Notes: generated by a model from the letters alone, not told the origin. A stretch of DNA of 64,000 nt from Flavobacteriales bacterium (GCA_013359255.1 JABWCF010000013.1:1-64000); one strand, 5' to 3'. Positions 46,516-56,273 are shown, numbered from the stretch's first letter. Program-made: numbers and translations.

Positions 46516-48111
46516 ATGAATTATCTTATTAGAATTACCCTTGTAGCAGTTTTTTTAATATCTGCTTCTTTTTCTTTTGCCCAAAACACAAGTTCCACTA
46601 AAAAATTTGAGCAGCTCATTCAACTTATAAAATACTCCTACGTTGACTCTGTAAACGAAGATAAAATGGTAGAAGACGCCATTGTGGGTATGCTGAAAGA
46701 GTTAGACCCCCATTCTGTATATATTCCAAAAGAGGAGCTTCAGCGAATGAATGAACCCTTAGAAGGAAATTTTGAAGGAATTGGAGTACAATTTCAAATT
46801 ATAAAAGATACCATTGTGGTTATCTCTCCCATTGTTGGAGGCCCCTCAGAAAAACTAGGAATAAGAGCAGGAGACAAAATTGTTACCGTAGAGGGAGAAA
46901 ACATAGCCGGAATTGGAATTAAAAATAACGATGTTTCTAAAAAACTAAGAGGTACCAAAGGCACAAAAGTTAAAGTAGGAATAAAACGAAATGGTTCTAA
47001 AGAAATTTTAGATTTTATGATTACCCGCGATAAAATACCCATTTATAGCGTAGATGCTTCTTACATGGTTACCCCCGAAATTGGGTACATAAAAATTAGC
47101 CGATTTGCTAAAGAAACCGTAAAGGAATACGAAGATGCTCTGAGTAAACTAAAGGCACAAGGAATGCAAGCCTTAATACTTGATTTAATGGGAAACGGAG
47201 GAGGCTATCTTAACACAGCCATTGATTTGGCAGATGAATTTTTACCCAAGGGAAAACTATTGGTTTATACCGAAGGGGTTAAACAAACAAAGCAAGAATA
47301 TAAAGCCACAAGCCGAGGTAATTTTGAATCTGGAAAAATTGTAGTGCTTATCGATGAAGGCTCTGCCTCGGCCAGTGAAATTGTTTCCGGTGCCATTCAA
47401 GACTGGGATAGAGGTTTAATAATAGGAAGACGATCTTTTGGAAAAGGATTGGTGCAAAAACCTTACCCTCTCAGTGATGGCTCTGCGGTAAGACTTACTA
47501 CGGCAAGGTACTACACCCCTTCGGGCAGGTGCATACAAAAACCTTACGATGAAGGGGCTGATGCCTACCAAAAAGAAATTAACGAACGTTTTAAAAATGG
47601 TGAATTTGTAGATCCTAGTAAAATTAAATTGCACGATTCTCTAAAATATTACACTTCGGCCAAAAGAGTGGTATACGGTGCAGGGGGAATTATGCCCGAT
47701 ATCTACACACCCTTTGATACCACTCTTTCTACCAAATACTTTCAACGCATAGCTCGCAAAGGTATTATTGGCGATTTTTCGCTCGATTACTTAGATAATC
47801 ACCGCAACGAACTTTTAACAAAATACCCCGACTTTGAAACCTTTAATAAAAGTTTTGATTCCGATTCAGAAATTTATAACGCTCTTTTACTATTTGCAGA
47901 AAAAGCCGAAATAAAACGAGAGGACATTGACAAAGAAAAAGAAAAGTCCGACTTTATTATTCAACTTAATTTAAAAGCCACCTTTGCTCGCCATCTCTAC
48001 GATGTATCGGCATATTACCATATTATAAACCATGTGAACGAAGCCTACAAAAAAGCCATTGAAGTGCTGCAAGACGATACTTTCAAAAAAATGAAACTTT
48101 CGTACAAATAA
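46516..48111 (+). CDS. S41-family C-terminal processing peptidase
   Basis: A periplasmic serine protease of the CtpA/Tsp type, 531 residues. The start at 46516 (MNYLIRITLVAVFLISASFSFAQ) yields a clean signal peptide. A PDZ domain (about 75-165, with FEGIGVQFQI and SEKLGIRAGDKI) is followed by the catalytic core: Ser in EGSASASEIV (about 280-288) and Lys in RRSFGKGLVQ (about 310). The C-terminal 150 residues are helical and common to Bacteroidota members. Likely role is quality control or processing of envelope proteins. The DUF1573 gene follows after 27 bases. Confidence 0.93.
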   Translation: MNYLIRITLVAVFLISASFSFAQNTSSTKKFEQLIQLIKYSYVDSVNEDKMVEDAIVGMLKELDPHSVYIPKEELQRMNEPLEGNFEGIGVQFQIIKDTIVVISPIVGGPSEKLGIRAGDKIVTVEGENIAGIGIKNNDVSKKLRGTKGTKVKVGIKRNGSKEILDFMITRDKIPIYSVDASYMVTPEIGYIKISRFAKETVKEYEDALSKLKAQGMQALILDLMGNGGGYLNTAIDLADEFLPKGKLLVYTEGVKQTKQEYKATSRGNFESGKIVVLIDEGSASASEIVSGAIQDWDRGLIIGRRSFGKGLVQKPYPLSDGSAVRLTTARYYTPSGRCIQKPYDEGADAYQKEINERFKNGEFVDPSKIKLHDSLKYYTSAKRVVYGAGGIMPDIYTPFDTTLSTKYFQRIARKGIIGDFSLDYLDNHRNELLTKYPDFETFNKSFDSDSEIYNALLLFAEKAEIKREDIDKEKEKSDFIIQLNLKATFARHLYDVSAYYHIINHVNEAYKKAIEVLQDDTFKKMKLSYK

Positions 48112-48138
48112 CCTATTATATTTGCATAAAAAAATACT

Positions 48139-48678
48139 ATGAATAACGATTTAAGAGAAAATATAAAAGTAGGATTGCTCGGAATTATTGCAGTAACCCT
48201 TATTGCTAATACCTTTTTATCCTATACCGAAAGCGAAGATTTAAACTCGCCCACACCCGTTAGCAACGTGGCTTCTAGTGCATTAGACAACCCTGATAAC
48301 TTGTTAGACCCACACGATCATACTAAAGAAACAGAGGTTGAAGATGATAACACCCCCAAAACCACTCTTGCCTTTGAACACATGGAATATGATTTTGGAA
48401 ATGTAAAACAAGACACAGAGAATAAACATATTTTTAAATTTACCAATACAGGAAGCAATCCATTAATTATAAAAAGTGCCACCGGCTCGTGCGGTTGCAC
48501 CGTGCCCACATTCCCAAAAGAACCTATTGCTCCGGGAGCTACCGGTAATATTGAAGTGGTTTACAGCCCCGGAAAACAAGTGGCACAGCAAAACAAAACC
48601 GTTAGCATTGTGGCCAACACAGAGCCTTCTACTATCGTGTTAAATATTAAGGCGAATGTAATTGAAGTGCCTCAATAG
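48139..48678 (+). CDS. DUF1573 domain protein, membrane-anchored
   Basis: A 179-residue protein with an N-terminal helix (VGLLGIIAVTLIANTFL, about 12-28), an acidic linker, and a DUF1573 (ASH/Ig-like) domain: FEHMEYDFGNVKQD, FKFTNTGSNPLIIKSA, GSCGCTVPTFP, and YSPGKQV. The CGC motif is typical. The helix may be an uncleaved anchor or a signal peptide. Such proteins are abundant in Bacteroidota and of unknown function. Confidence 0.88.
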   Translation: MNNDLRENIKVGLLGIIAVTLIANTFLSYTESEDLNSPTPVSNVASSALDNPDNLLDPHDHTKETEVEDDNTPKTTLAFEHMEYDFGNVKQDTENKHIFKFTNTGSNPLIIKSATGSCGCTVPTFPKEPIAPGATGNIEVVYSPGKQVAQQNKTVSIVANTEPSTIVLNIKANVIEVPQ

Positions 48679-48726
48679 TTCTTACTCTTTTTGTGTTGCT
48701 CTTTTTAAATAAACGAGATTTTTTTC

Positions 48727-49440
48727 TTAAACCCTCAAACCAATAAGGCATACATCGTCTATCTGCTCCATGCTTCCTTTCCATTGGGTAAAATTTTCAG
48801 ATAAAATCTGCTCCTGTTCTTCCATATTTTTCTGATGTATGGAAAGCAATAGTCGTTTTAAATTAGCTGCTTTAAATTTCTTACCCTTTTCACCACCAAA
48901 TTGGTCTTGATAACCATCTGTAAAGATATAAACTAAGTCTCCGTCTATTAAATCGAACCCCTGATTAGTAAAGCGTCTTACTTCTCCGCTGTGCATACCT
49001 ACTGGCATTTTATCGGGTTTATACTCTATCAATTCGTTATTTCTAATGAGCCATAAAGGATTGTTGGCAGCAGCAAAATTTATTTTTTTAGCTGTAAAAT
49101 CAATCGCACACAATACGCAATCCATACCATCTTTGCTTTCTTCTTCACTGCCTTCCGGATTTAGTGAAGACACAATAGATTCACGAACATCATTTAATAT
49201 TTCCGAAGGAACCGAAATATTTTTTTCTATAATGGCTTTGTTTAAAGAGGAAATACCCAACATACTCATAAATGCTCCAGGCACCCCATGCCCTGTACAA
49301 TCGGCTGCACACAAATAAAATATTTCGTTGGTATATGGGTGTTTATGAGTAATGGAGTAATAAAAATCTCCACTTACAATGTCTTTGGGTTTAAAAAGAA
49401 TAAAAAAATCTTTATTCTCTTTGGCTATAATATTATTCAT
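48727..49440 (-). CDS. Stand-alone SpoIIE-type PP2C phosphatase
   Basis: A 237-residue metal-dependent Ser/Thr phosphatase domain: KPKDIVSGDFYYS, AADCTGHGVPGAFMSMLG, DGMDCVLCAID, FAAANNPLWLIR and IFTDGYQDQFGGEKG, ending MEQIDDVCLIG. Metal-binding Asp and Gly residues are kept. It has no TPR, transmembrane or sensor part, whereas the full-length relative at 56358-58538 has all of these and a nearly matching C-terminus. It starts 12 bases after the M19-like gene and is probably co-transcribed. Either a naturally short enzyme or a truncated paralogue. The target phosphoprotein, presumably an anti-anti-sigma-like protein, is not in the window. Confidence 0.88.
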   Translation of the reverse strand: MNNIIAKENKDFFILFKPKDIVSGDFYYSITHKHPYTNEIFYLCAADCTGHGVPGAFMSMLGISSLNKAIIEKNISVPSEILNDVRESIVSSLNPEGSEEESKDGMDCVLCAIDFTAKKINFAAANNPLWLIRNNELIEYKPDKMPVGMHSGEVRRFTNQGFDLIDGDLVYIFTDGYQDQFGGEKGKKFKAANLKRLLLSIHQKNMEEQEQILSENFTQWKGSMEQIDDVCLIGLRV

Positions 49441-49452
49441 AGTTGTATTAAT

Positions 49453-51165
49453 TTATGCAATCAAATTATGTAGGTTATTTTCATTAGGTATTCCTTTTTT
49501 TCCGTTGATTAGGAATTCATCATGAAAATATTTTTCTAAAAAATTGAGTCCGTTTGTTAATGTAATTTTTTCAATAAAATGTGCCGGTGTTTTACCAAAA
49601 AGGCAATACGAATATACACCCCCTATCGAATTTTTATAATAAATCCATGCTTTTTCTAAATCGGCCCACAAGTATTTCAACTTATCGGCTTGAGAGTATA
49701 TATCGGCCGGATTAATCACTCCATCATAGTCTGTTCCAATGCACACATGATTCCATCCCTTTTCGCCACACAACTCGGCTACTCTGAAGAATTGCCTTAG
49801 AATTACAGCTCCGTATATCAATGTAATTTCGTTTCTTTTGTTTTCGGCCTTTTGAGTAAATGCAGTTAAAATAATATAGGCATTGTTCTTTTCCTCTTGA
49901 GACGAATTGGGGTTTTGAATAATGCTCCGTTGTTTGCTGCATTCGTTATAGACCAAAGTTAATTCTTCTCGTTTTTCTTTAAATTGCTTTTTGGTAAGGT
50001 TGCATTCGGGAGGAAGTTTATCTCCGATTATTCTTTTATCATCTAACATAATTCCTATAATGCCATCGGAATTTACGGTTTCAACAATATCTTCATCGTA
50101 TAGATTAATGTGATCTTGATTATAAAATTCGCTTTTTTCATCATCTAAAAGTTTGTAGGAATTTTCAATGGAGCGTTTTAGTTTTTTTCTACCCGAAATT
50201 GCCGTATGACTGTGTATCACAGGAATTTCATCGGGAGTGTTTTTTAGTGGCCTAATGTAATCGTAATATTCCATTCGCCCCTGCGGATTAAGGTGTTTGC
50301 AATCGGGCAAAATTCTGCGTACCGGTTTGTTTTCGCTGTTGTATTTTCCCAACATAGTGCTTAACACTTCTTTTCCATAGGGATAAATGCCAAGGTAGAA
50401 GTAACTAATTTCTTGGCCATTCGGAAGGGGTGCAAAACCATTTTGTATAGCAGGGAAACTTAATGAATGGCCAAAAAAGAAATTATAAAAGTGATGGGCC
50501 AATGTAATAAAAAAAGGAGGGTGTTCCCACTCTTTACTTTGCTGAATGTTTCGGCAGGTTCTCTTAAGAAACTCCTTGTATAATGCGGAATTTTTTCTTT
50601 GTTCCGGTTTTATCGGAATATACTCTCCACTAGGTGTGTATAAATCCTCTGCAAAGCAATGAATACCCTCTACGGTATTAATAAAACATAATGTATCGCT
50701 ACTTTTATTCAACTCATTTTTCAGTTCATCAACAGAGTTTACCATTACATAGGAATTTCCTTTTGCTGAGAATTGTGTATGTGCACGATTTTTTTTAAGT
50801 ATATCGTATTCTCTTTCCAACTCTTTGAAATAAGATTTTTTTCTATCGCGAATTTCATTGATGCGTGTAATATCAAAGCCGGTAAGTTTTGCCGTAAGGT
50901 TATTGGCCCAACCAATCCACCCCTCCGGCACTGTAAACTGGCGTTCTAAGGCATAAAGGCAATTACACACCACTCTTACATTTCCTTCGGTTAAGGCATT
51001 AAAATGAGATTGGGAGGTATAGATAAAACTTTCTTTTATTAAATCAGCATCCGAAATACCCTGTTTTTTTCTTTCATTCCACATATCAATATCGGGTATT
51101 TGTCCATTTGCACCTTTTGAGTTTGCAGGTTTAAACGCAGCATGGCAATGTAAATCAAACAACAT
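49453..51165 (-). CDS. Membrane-dipeptidase (M19)-like amidohydrolase
   Basis: A 570-residue cytoplasmic metal-dependent hydrolase. Likely metal ligands appear in the order of peptidase M19: FDLHCH (His5, His7), NTVEGIHCF (Glu), TLAHHFYN, IHSHTAISG and GTDYDG. It is longer than typical M19 enzymes (about 320-400) owing to insertions at about 100-160 and 230-330. Substrate is unknown. It lies upstream of the stand-alone SpoIIE phosphatase and diverges from the M23 peptidase gene. Confidence 0.7.
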   Translation of the reverse strand: MLFDLHCHAAFKPANSKGANGQIPDIDMWNERKKQGISDADLIKESFIYTSQSHFNALTEGNVRVVCNCLYALERQFTVPEGWIGWANNLTAKLTGFDITRINEIRDRKKSYFKELEREYDILKKNRAHTQFSAKGNSYVMVNSVDELKNELNKSSDTLCFINTVEGIHCFAEDLYTPSGEYIPIKPEQRKNSALYKEFLKRTCRNIQQSKEWEHPPFFITLAHHFYNFFFGHSLSFPAIQNGFAPLPNGQEISYFYLGIYPYGKEVLSTMLGKYNSENKPVRRILPDCKHLNPQGRMEYYDYIRPLKNTPDEIPVIHSHTAISGRKKLKRSIENSYKLLDDEKSEFYNQDHINLYDEDIVETVNSDGIIGIMLDDKRIIGDKLPPECNLTKKQFKEKREELTLVYNECSKQRSIIQNPNSSQEEKNNAYIILTAFTQKAENKRNEITLIYGAVILRQFFRVAELCGEKGWNHVCIGTDYDGVINPADIYSQADKLKYLWADLEKAWIYYKNSIGGVYSYCLFGKTPAHFIEKITLTNGLNFLEKYFHDEFLINGKKGIPNENNLHNLIA

Positions 51166-51218
51166 AAAGCAGTTTTATAAAAATAATTGTTCTGAAAATT
51201 AGCTACTTTTTTAAGAAA

Positions 51219-51250
51219 TTGAAATATTTTATTTTTATTTATTATCTTCA
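51219..51250 (+). promoter_or_regulatory. Possible promoter of the M23-LysM gene
   Basis: TTG (51219-51221), 21 bases, then TATCTTCA (51243-51250), near the TAnnTTTG box with two differences. It ends 21 bases before the start codon. Confidence 0.35.
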
Positions 51251-51271
51251 CGCCCCTGTTTAGAAATCGCG

Positions 51272-52294
51272 ATGAGCAAAATAAGAGGCATTTTACTTTT
51301 TTGGGTTGCACTTTTTGGGTGTGGTACATTTTTGTTTGCCGAAAACAATAAAACGGAAGATGTAAAACAAAAAAAAGATACCGTTAAAGCTCTTGTAGTA
51401 GATAATTGCAACTCTATTTTCGATGACTTTACAAATTATACAGGCGAAAATATAATAAATGTAATTGATTCGTTGCTGAATTGTAAAGCCATCTCTAAAG
51501 AGTGGATGCAAAAACTCAATCTCTATATCGAAAATTATTTTAATGAACCTGAAAATGCTATTTCCCTTAGCGGATTCTATGATGATTCGAATTACCCATC
51601 GGGTGCCTTTTATAAAGAATGGAATACAAGCCATGTACACCCGGAATTTAATGAAAACGATTTAGAGGATTCTGTAACCCTTGTGCTAACCGATGTTTCT
51701 AATTTTTGCCATTTTGTGATGCCCGTTAAAGGAGAAATCACATCGCATTTCGGGTGGAGAAGCGGACGACAACATGCCGGTATTGATATTGATTTAAACG
51801 TATGGGACCCTGTGGTGGCTTCATTTGACGGCATGGTTCGGTTTGCTCAAAACTATAAAGGGTATGGAAGAGTAGTAGTGATAAGACATTACAACGGAAT
51901 GGAAACGCTCTATGCCCACCTGCACAGAATAAAAGTAAAACCCGGTGATGTGGTGGAATCCGGGCAAATGATTGGATTAGGCGGAAGCTCCGGAAACTCA
52001 ACAGGAAGCCACCTACATTTTGAACTACGATACAAAAGCATTGCGTTGAATCCTCGCTACATCATTAATCTAAAAGAAGAAAAGCTGTACAGCGATACAT
52101 TGTTGTTATACAAAAACAAATGGAGTTACTCAGCCATTCCAAAAGGCACTAAACACCACACCATTCAAAAAGGAGACAATTTATACGAAATTGCACAACG
52201 ATACGGCACCACCATTAAACGGCTTTGTGAACTAAATGGCATAAGTAGAAACTCCCGTTTAGTAGTGGGCAAAAAAATACTTATTGGTTCTTAG
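51272..52294 (+). CDS. M23-family metallopeptidase with LysM domain
   Basis: A 340-residue exported peptidoglycan hydrolase of the lysostaphin/NlpD class. It has a signal peptide (ending FLFAENN), an M23 domain (about 150-265) with GWRSGRQHAGIDID, LYAHLHRI and TGSHLHFEL carrying the His/Asp zinc ligands, and a C-terminal LysM domain (about 293-338, HTIQKGDNLYEIAQRYGTT). All catalytic residues seem present, so it may cut wall cross-links or act in cell separation. Five bases separate it from the next gene. Confidence 0.93.
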   Translation: MSKIRGILLFWVALFGCGTFLFAENNKTEDVKQKKDTVKALVVDNCNSIFDDFTNYTGENIINVIDSLLNCKAISKEWMQKLNLYIENYFNEPENAISLSGFYDDSNYPSGAFYKEWNTSHVHPEFNENDLEDSVTLVLTDVSNFCHFVMPVKGEITSHFGWRSGRQHAGIDIDLNVWDPVVASFDGMVRFAQNYKGYGRVVVIRHYNGMETLYAHLHRIKVKPGDVVESGQMIGLGGSSGNSTGSHLHFELRYKSIALNPRYIINLKEEKLYSDTLLLYKNKWSYSAIPKGTKHHTIQKGDNLYEIAQRYGTTIKRLCELNGISRNSRLVVGKKILIGS

Positions 52295-52299
52295 TTTGT

Positions 52300-52647
52300 A
52301 TGTTAGAGCTAAAAAATTATAAGGAACATCCGACCGATATCCATCAAATTATTTTTTACTTTTTTACTCCCGAACAAAAAGAGCATTTTAAAACCCTTGC
52401 CTTAGAAAAAAAATTATGGTTTACCGTAGGCGAAGAACCCTACCAAAGTAAACGATACCAAACAGAAATTATTTACTTCTTCATTTTAAAAAAAACAGAT
52501 TTTGATAAAGCCAATCATTTATCTCTTTTAACCTACGCTAAATACAGAAAACCCTTTATTCAAGATAAATTTTTAAGATACTTCGTGCTAGGCTTATTCT
52601 TATTAATGCTTACCCTTGCCATAGCAGGAGTTTTACTTTCCAACTAA
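52300..52647 (+). CDS. Small protein with C-terminal membrane helix, unknown
   Basis: A 115-residue protein. A soluble part (about 1-88), with HQIIFYFFTPEQKEHFKTLA and RYQTEIIYFFILKK, looks like an alpha/beta domain. One transmembrane helix ends the protein (YFVLGLFLLMLTLAIAGVLL), so it is probably tail-anchored. No family is recognised. It starts five bases after the M23-LysM gene and may be co-translated with it. Confidence 0.7.
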   Translation: MLELKNYKEHPTDIHQIIFYFFTPEQKEHFKTLALEKKLWFTVGEEPYQSKRYQTEIIYFFILKKTDFDKANHLSLLTYAKYRKPFIQDKFLRYFVLGLFLLMLTLAIAGVLLSN

Positions 52648-52729
52648 AATACCCGCATTTTTTTAATGAATACAAACCATTCATTTATTTATGCCATAAA
52701 TGCGTGTTAGATTGATTATTTTTGACCTG

Positions 52730-53461
52730 ATGAAATATTGCAAGACATACTTTATAGCTCTGTTTTTTATTCTAAGACTAATTACACCTACATACTCGCA
52801 GGAAAATGTGGCAACTGCCGGCTTTCAAATAAAACCCATCATTCCCAGCGAAATGTTTAAAACAGGTAAAAGCAGTTTTACCGATTCTTCCGTACATTTT
52901 ACCTTACAACCCAACCTTGGTTACTGCTTTGGCATGGTTGTAAGAAAAGGAATTACTTCCACCTTTTCTTTTGAAACAGGCATAAACTACGTAAGAAGAA
53001 ATTACACGATTCGTATAGAAGACAGTACCTTTAGCACTTCCAGAAAATATAAACTAATAAGTTATGAAATTCCACTGCTCATGCTGGTATATATTCGGTT
53101 AGGGGAACAACTTTACATGAATACAGCAGCAGGACTTTCGTTAGATATGTTTCCAACCGATTTATCTACCTCAAACGACCATATAAGCCATGTAACTTTA
53201 AGAAGAAATTGGTTACAAACAGCTCTTTTAGCTAACATAGGGTTTGAATGGAGAACAGAAAAAAGTGGATATTTTTATCTCGGGGCATCCTACCACAGAC
53301 CATTCCGTGATAATGTTTTTAACAGCGTTTTATATAAAAGGTATTCGCGATTGAACGGACCCGTTTTTAATACATGGTTAAGCGGCAATTACCTCACAGT
53401 AGATTTCCGTTACTTCTTTCACGAAAATCCCGAAAAAAAATCAAAGCGAAAAACAAAATAA
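52730..53461 (+). CDS. Outer-membrane beta-barrel protein (PorT-like)
   Basis: A 243-residue predicted outer-membrane barrel. The start at 52730 (MKYCKTYFIALFFILRLITPTYSQ) gives a signal peptide; a start ten codons upstream is less likely. Amphipathic strands recur (FSFETGINYVRRNYTIRIED, YKLISYEIPLLMLVYIRL, YLGASYHRPF) and the last strand ends in an aromatic (VDFRYFFHE). A basic tail follows. Fold resembles PorT/OMP_b-brl_2 proteins; function unknown. Confidence 0.75.
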   Translation: MKYCKTYFIALFFILRLITPTYSQENVATAGFQIKPIIPSEMFKTGKSSFTDSSVHFTLQPNLGYCFGMVVRKGITSTFSFETGINYVRRNYTIRIEDSTFSTSRKYKLISYEIPLLMLVYIRLGEQLYMNTAAGLSLDMFPTDLSTSNDHISHVTLRRNWLQTALLANIGFEWRTEKSGYFYLGASYHRPFRDNVFNSVLYKRYSRLNGPVFNTWLSGNYLTVDFRYFFHENPEKKSKRKTK

Positions 53462-53473
53462 ATTTTTCACTTT

Positions 53474-54625
53474 ATGCTTTTTAATATCGAAAAATTTAGT
53501 TCGCAAAATAAGGTTCAAATTATAAAAGGAGGGTCTGTTTTCTTTAACACCCTTTTATACGAAATTGAGAATACAAAAGAAACCATCTATTTCCAGACCT
53601 ACATCTTTGCTAATGATAGCACAGGAAGTATTGTACGTAATGCACTCATTGCCGCAGCCCAAAAAAAAATAAAAATTTACATACTGTTAGATGGCTTCGG
53701 TTCTAAAGATTTTGATAAAAAAGATATTGAATTACTAAAAAATGAGGGCATCGAATTTCGCTTTTTTGCCCCACTATTATCTGGCAGAAACCTAAGCATC
53801 GGTCGTAGATTACACCACAAAGTAGTAGTTTTCGACCATCATAAAGCATTGGTAGGAGGAATTAATATAGCCGATAAATACAACGACTTAAAAGACCAAA
53901 CCGCTTGGTTAGATTATGCCCTGCTGGTAGAAGGGCAAGTGGTTTCTTACATCGAGAAAAGATGTATCGAACTTCAGGAAAAATCGTTTCACCATTTTCA
54001 AAAAAAAATAAAAACGCTACCTTCCCATTTCAGCACACCCGTAAAACTAAATGTAAACGATTATCTGCGAGGAAAAACAGACATATCGAAAAGTTATAAA
54101 AAAGCATTTGATCATGCAGAAAGAAACATTCTGATTATGGGAAGTTATTTTATTCCCGGCAGAGGAATCAGGCAACGTCTTAAAAAAGCAAAAAAAAGAG
54201 GAGTTACCGTAAAATTAATTCTTACTAAATATTCCGATGTATGGCTTTCTTCGGCCGCTTCGCGTTATTTATATCATTGGTTGCTAAAAAATAATATAGA
54301 AATATATGAATGGAAAAATTCGGTACTTCATGCAAAGGTGGCAATTGTAGATGAAATCTGGTTTACCGTGGGTTCTCATAACCTTAATTTTTTAAGCGAT
54401 TATGAAAGCATTGAAATGAATCTGGAAGTAGTTGATGAACATCTGGGTAAAAATTTCAACGCTCAACTACTACAAATAATAGAAAACGACTGTGAGAAAA
54501 TTACCTACGAACAATTCCAAAAGCTGCCTCTTCTCTACCATTTTTTAAACCGCCTTGCGTACTATCTATTACGATACACATGGCGTTTTTTCTACTCTTT
54601 TAGAGTAAATGAAAATATTAGATAA
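53474..54625 (+). CDS. Phospholipase D-family cardiolipin synthase-like protein
   Basis: A 383-residue protein with two HKD motifs: HHKVVVFDHHKALVGGINIAD (first catalytic His about 115, read in two parts as HHKVVVFD and GGINIAD) and HAKVAIVDEIWFTVGSHNLN (about 286-305). Cardiolipin synthases use this pair to transfer phosphatidyl groups. No N-terminal membrane helices are seen, as in ClsB-type enzymes. Phospholipid synthesis is the likely role, though other PLD reactions are possible. Confidence 0.88.
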   Translation: MLFNIEKFSSQNKVQIIKGGSVFFNTLLYEIENTKETIYFQTYIFANDSTGSIVRNALIAAAQKKIKIYILLDGFGSKDFDKKDIELLKNEGIEFRFFAPLLSGRNLSIGRRLHHKVVVFDHHKALVGGINIADKYNDLKDQTAWLDYALLVEGQVVSYIEKRCIELQEKSFHHFQKKIKTLPSHFSTPVKLNVNDYLRGKTDISKSYKKAFDHAERNILIMGSYFIPGRGIRQRLKKAKKRGVTVKLILTKYSDVWLSSAASRYLYHWLLKNNIEIYEWKNSVLHAKVAIVDEIWFTVGSHNLNFLSDYESIEMNLEVVDEHLGKNFNAQLLQIIENDCEKITYEQFQKLPLLYHFLNRLAYYLLRYTWRFFYSFRVNENIR

Positions 54626-54694
54626 CAAAAAAAGCAGGTGTACAAAATGTTTATAAAATTCAATCTTATCTCTTATTAAAGTAGGGTATTTTAT

Positions 54695-54702
54695 TACCTT
54701 TG
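54695..54702 (+). promoter_or_regulatory. -7 promoter element of the PorE-like gene
   Basis: TACCTTTG is an exact TAnnTTTG box followed by C, 23 bases before the ATG at 54726. No clear -33 TTTG. Confidence 0.5.
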
Positions 54703-54725
54703 CTACCCTAAAAAACTCATTATAA

Positions 54726-56273
54726 ATGAACAAAATAGCCCTTCTAGTTATTTGTATTTTCTTTGTTAATACCGGCTTAAATGCACAAGTAATAAGTGAG
54801 AAAACAGCCAACGATTATTTTTCAAAAAACAACTTTGAACAGGCTCTTAAAGAATACCAAAACCTTTTGAAAAACGACCCCTCCAACGATAAATACAAAT
54901 ACAGAATAGCCGTGTGTTACCTTAACACCAACTTAGATAAAACGAAAGCCATAGAATATTTAGAGCAAGCCGTAAAAAACGAAAGAGCTGATGCCAATAC
55001 TTATTACCTTTTGGGCAGGGCATATCATTTTGCTAACCGCTTTGACGAAGCCATCAATATGTACGAAACCTTTAAGAAAATTTCTGAGGGTACCACCTAC
55101 AATGTAAAAGATGTAGAAAAACAAATTGAATATTGCTACAATGCAAAAGAACTAGTAAAATACCCTATTGATGTTACCTTTCAGAATTTAGGTGAAAACA
55201 TTAATTCAAAATTTTCCGATTACTACCCCTTTGTTCCAACCGACCAATCGTATATTGCTTTTAATACCCGCAGAGATGACGGAAGCGGTAAAAACCCTGA
55301 AGGGAAGTACAAATCGGAAATTTATATTGCAAAAGAAAAAAACGGAAAATATACTAGGGCAAAATCAATAGGAAACAATGTAAACCATTTTGAAGGCGAT
55401 GAGGAAATCATAGGCATGTCGGCCGATGGTAAACTAATGCTTTTTTTATTTGACAATGCAGAAGAAGGTTTTGGCGATATTTTTATTGGTCATTTCGATG
55501 GTAAAGAAGTTAGTAAACTTACCAAAATGGGAAAAGAAGTAAATAGCAAATATACCGAAATAGCAGCCAGTCTAAGTTCGGATGGAGAATCTATTTATTT
55601 TGCCAGCGATCGTCCGGGGGGCTTTGGAGGTATCGATTTATATGTAACTAAAAAACTTCCAAACAACGAGTGGAGTGCTCCACAAAATTTAGGTCCTACC
55701 GTTAATACTTCCGAAGATGAAGACTTTCCGAACCTATCTCCCGATGGAAAGACCTTATATTTTAGTTCTAAGGGGCATACCAGTATGGGCGGATACGATA
55801 TTTTTAAAACCGAATGGGATACCGAAAAACGCCAATGGGTAAATCTGCAAAATATTGGATACCCTATAAACACATCAGACGACAATATGAATCTGAGAAT
55901 TTCAGAAACGGGAAGATACGGTTACATCTCGGCTTTAAGAGAGGGAGGTTTGGGCGATTTGGATATTTACCAAGTTACCTTCAATGAAATTGCCCCTCGC
56001 TTTACGGTTTTAAAAGGATTTATAAAAGATGCAGAAGGAAATTATTTGGCTGGAAATGTAAATATTTCGGTAACTGATAACCAAAGCATGGAAGTATATG
56101 GCGATTATATACCTAACCCAAACACGGGAAGATACATTATTATTTTACCCGCAGGCAACTTTAATATATTAATTGAAGCAGATGGACATTCCAACTATTC
56201 TGAAGATATAGAAATATTTGATAACAACTCGTATATTCCGGAAGTTCTTAAAGATTTTAATTTAACAAATTAA
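54726..56273 (+). CDS. TPR / PD40-propeller / CRD protein resembling PorE without OmpA domain
   Basis: A 515-residue exported protein: signal peptide (ending GLNAQ), TPRs (about 25-135), a WD40-like PD40 beta-propeller (about 150-420, with repeats such as YFASDRPGGFGGIDLYVTK and YFSSKGHTSMGGYDIFKT) and a carboxypeptidase-regulatory-like domain (about 430-505, VLKGFIKDAEGNYLAGNV). This order matches PorE, an outer-membrane-associated T9SS component, except that the C-terminal OmpA peptidoglycan-binding domain is absent; the frame closes cleanly at TAA after the CRD. It may be a PorE paralogue that cannot grip peptidoglycan. Confidence 0.82.
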   Translation: MNKIALLVICIFFVNTGLNAQVISEKTANDYFSKNNFEQALKEYQNLLKNDPSNDKYKYRIAVCYLNTNLDKTKAIEYLEQAVKNERADANTYYLLGRAYHFANRFDEAINMYETFKKISEGTTYNVKDVEKQIEYCYNAKELVKYPIDVTFQNLGENINSKFSDYYPFVPTDQSYIAFNTRRDDGSGKNPEGKYKSEIYIAKEKNGKYTRAKSIGNNVNHFEGDEEIIGMSADGKLMLFLFDNAEEGFGDIFIGHFDGKEVSKLTKMGKEVNSKYTEIAASLSSDGESIYFASDRPGGFGGIDLYVTKKLPNNEWSAPQNLGPTVNTSEDEDFPNLSPDGKTLYFSSKGHTSMGGYDIFKTEWDTEKRQWVNLQNIGYPINTSDDNMNLRISETGRYGYISALREGGLGDLDIYQVTFNEIAPRFTVLKGFIKDAEGNYLAGNVNISVTDNQSMEVYGDYIPNPNTGRYIIILPAGNFNILIEADGHSNYSEDIEIFDNNSYIPEVLKDFNLTN

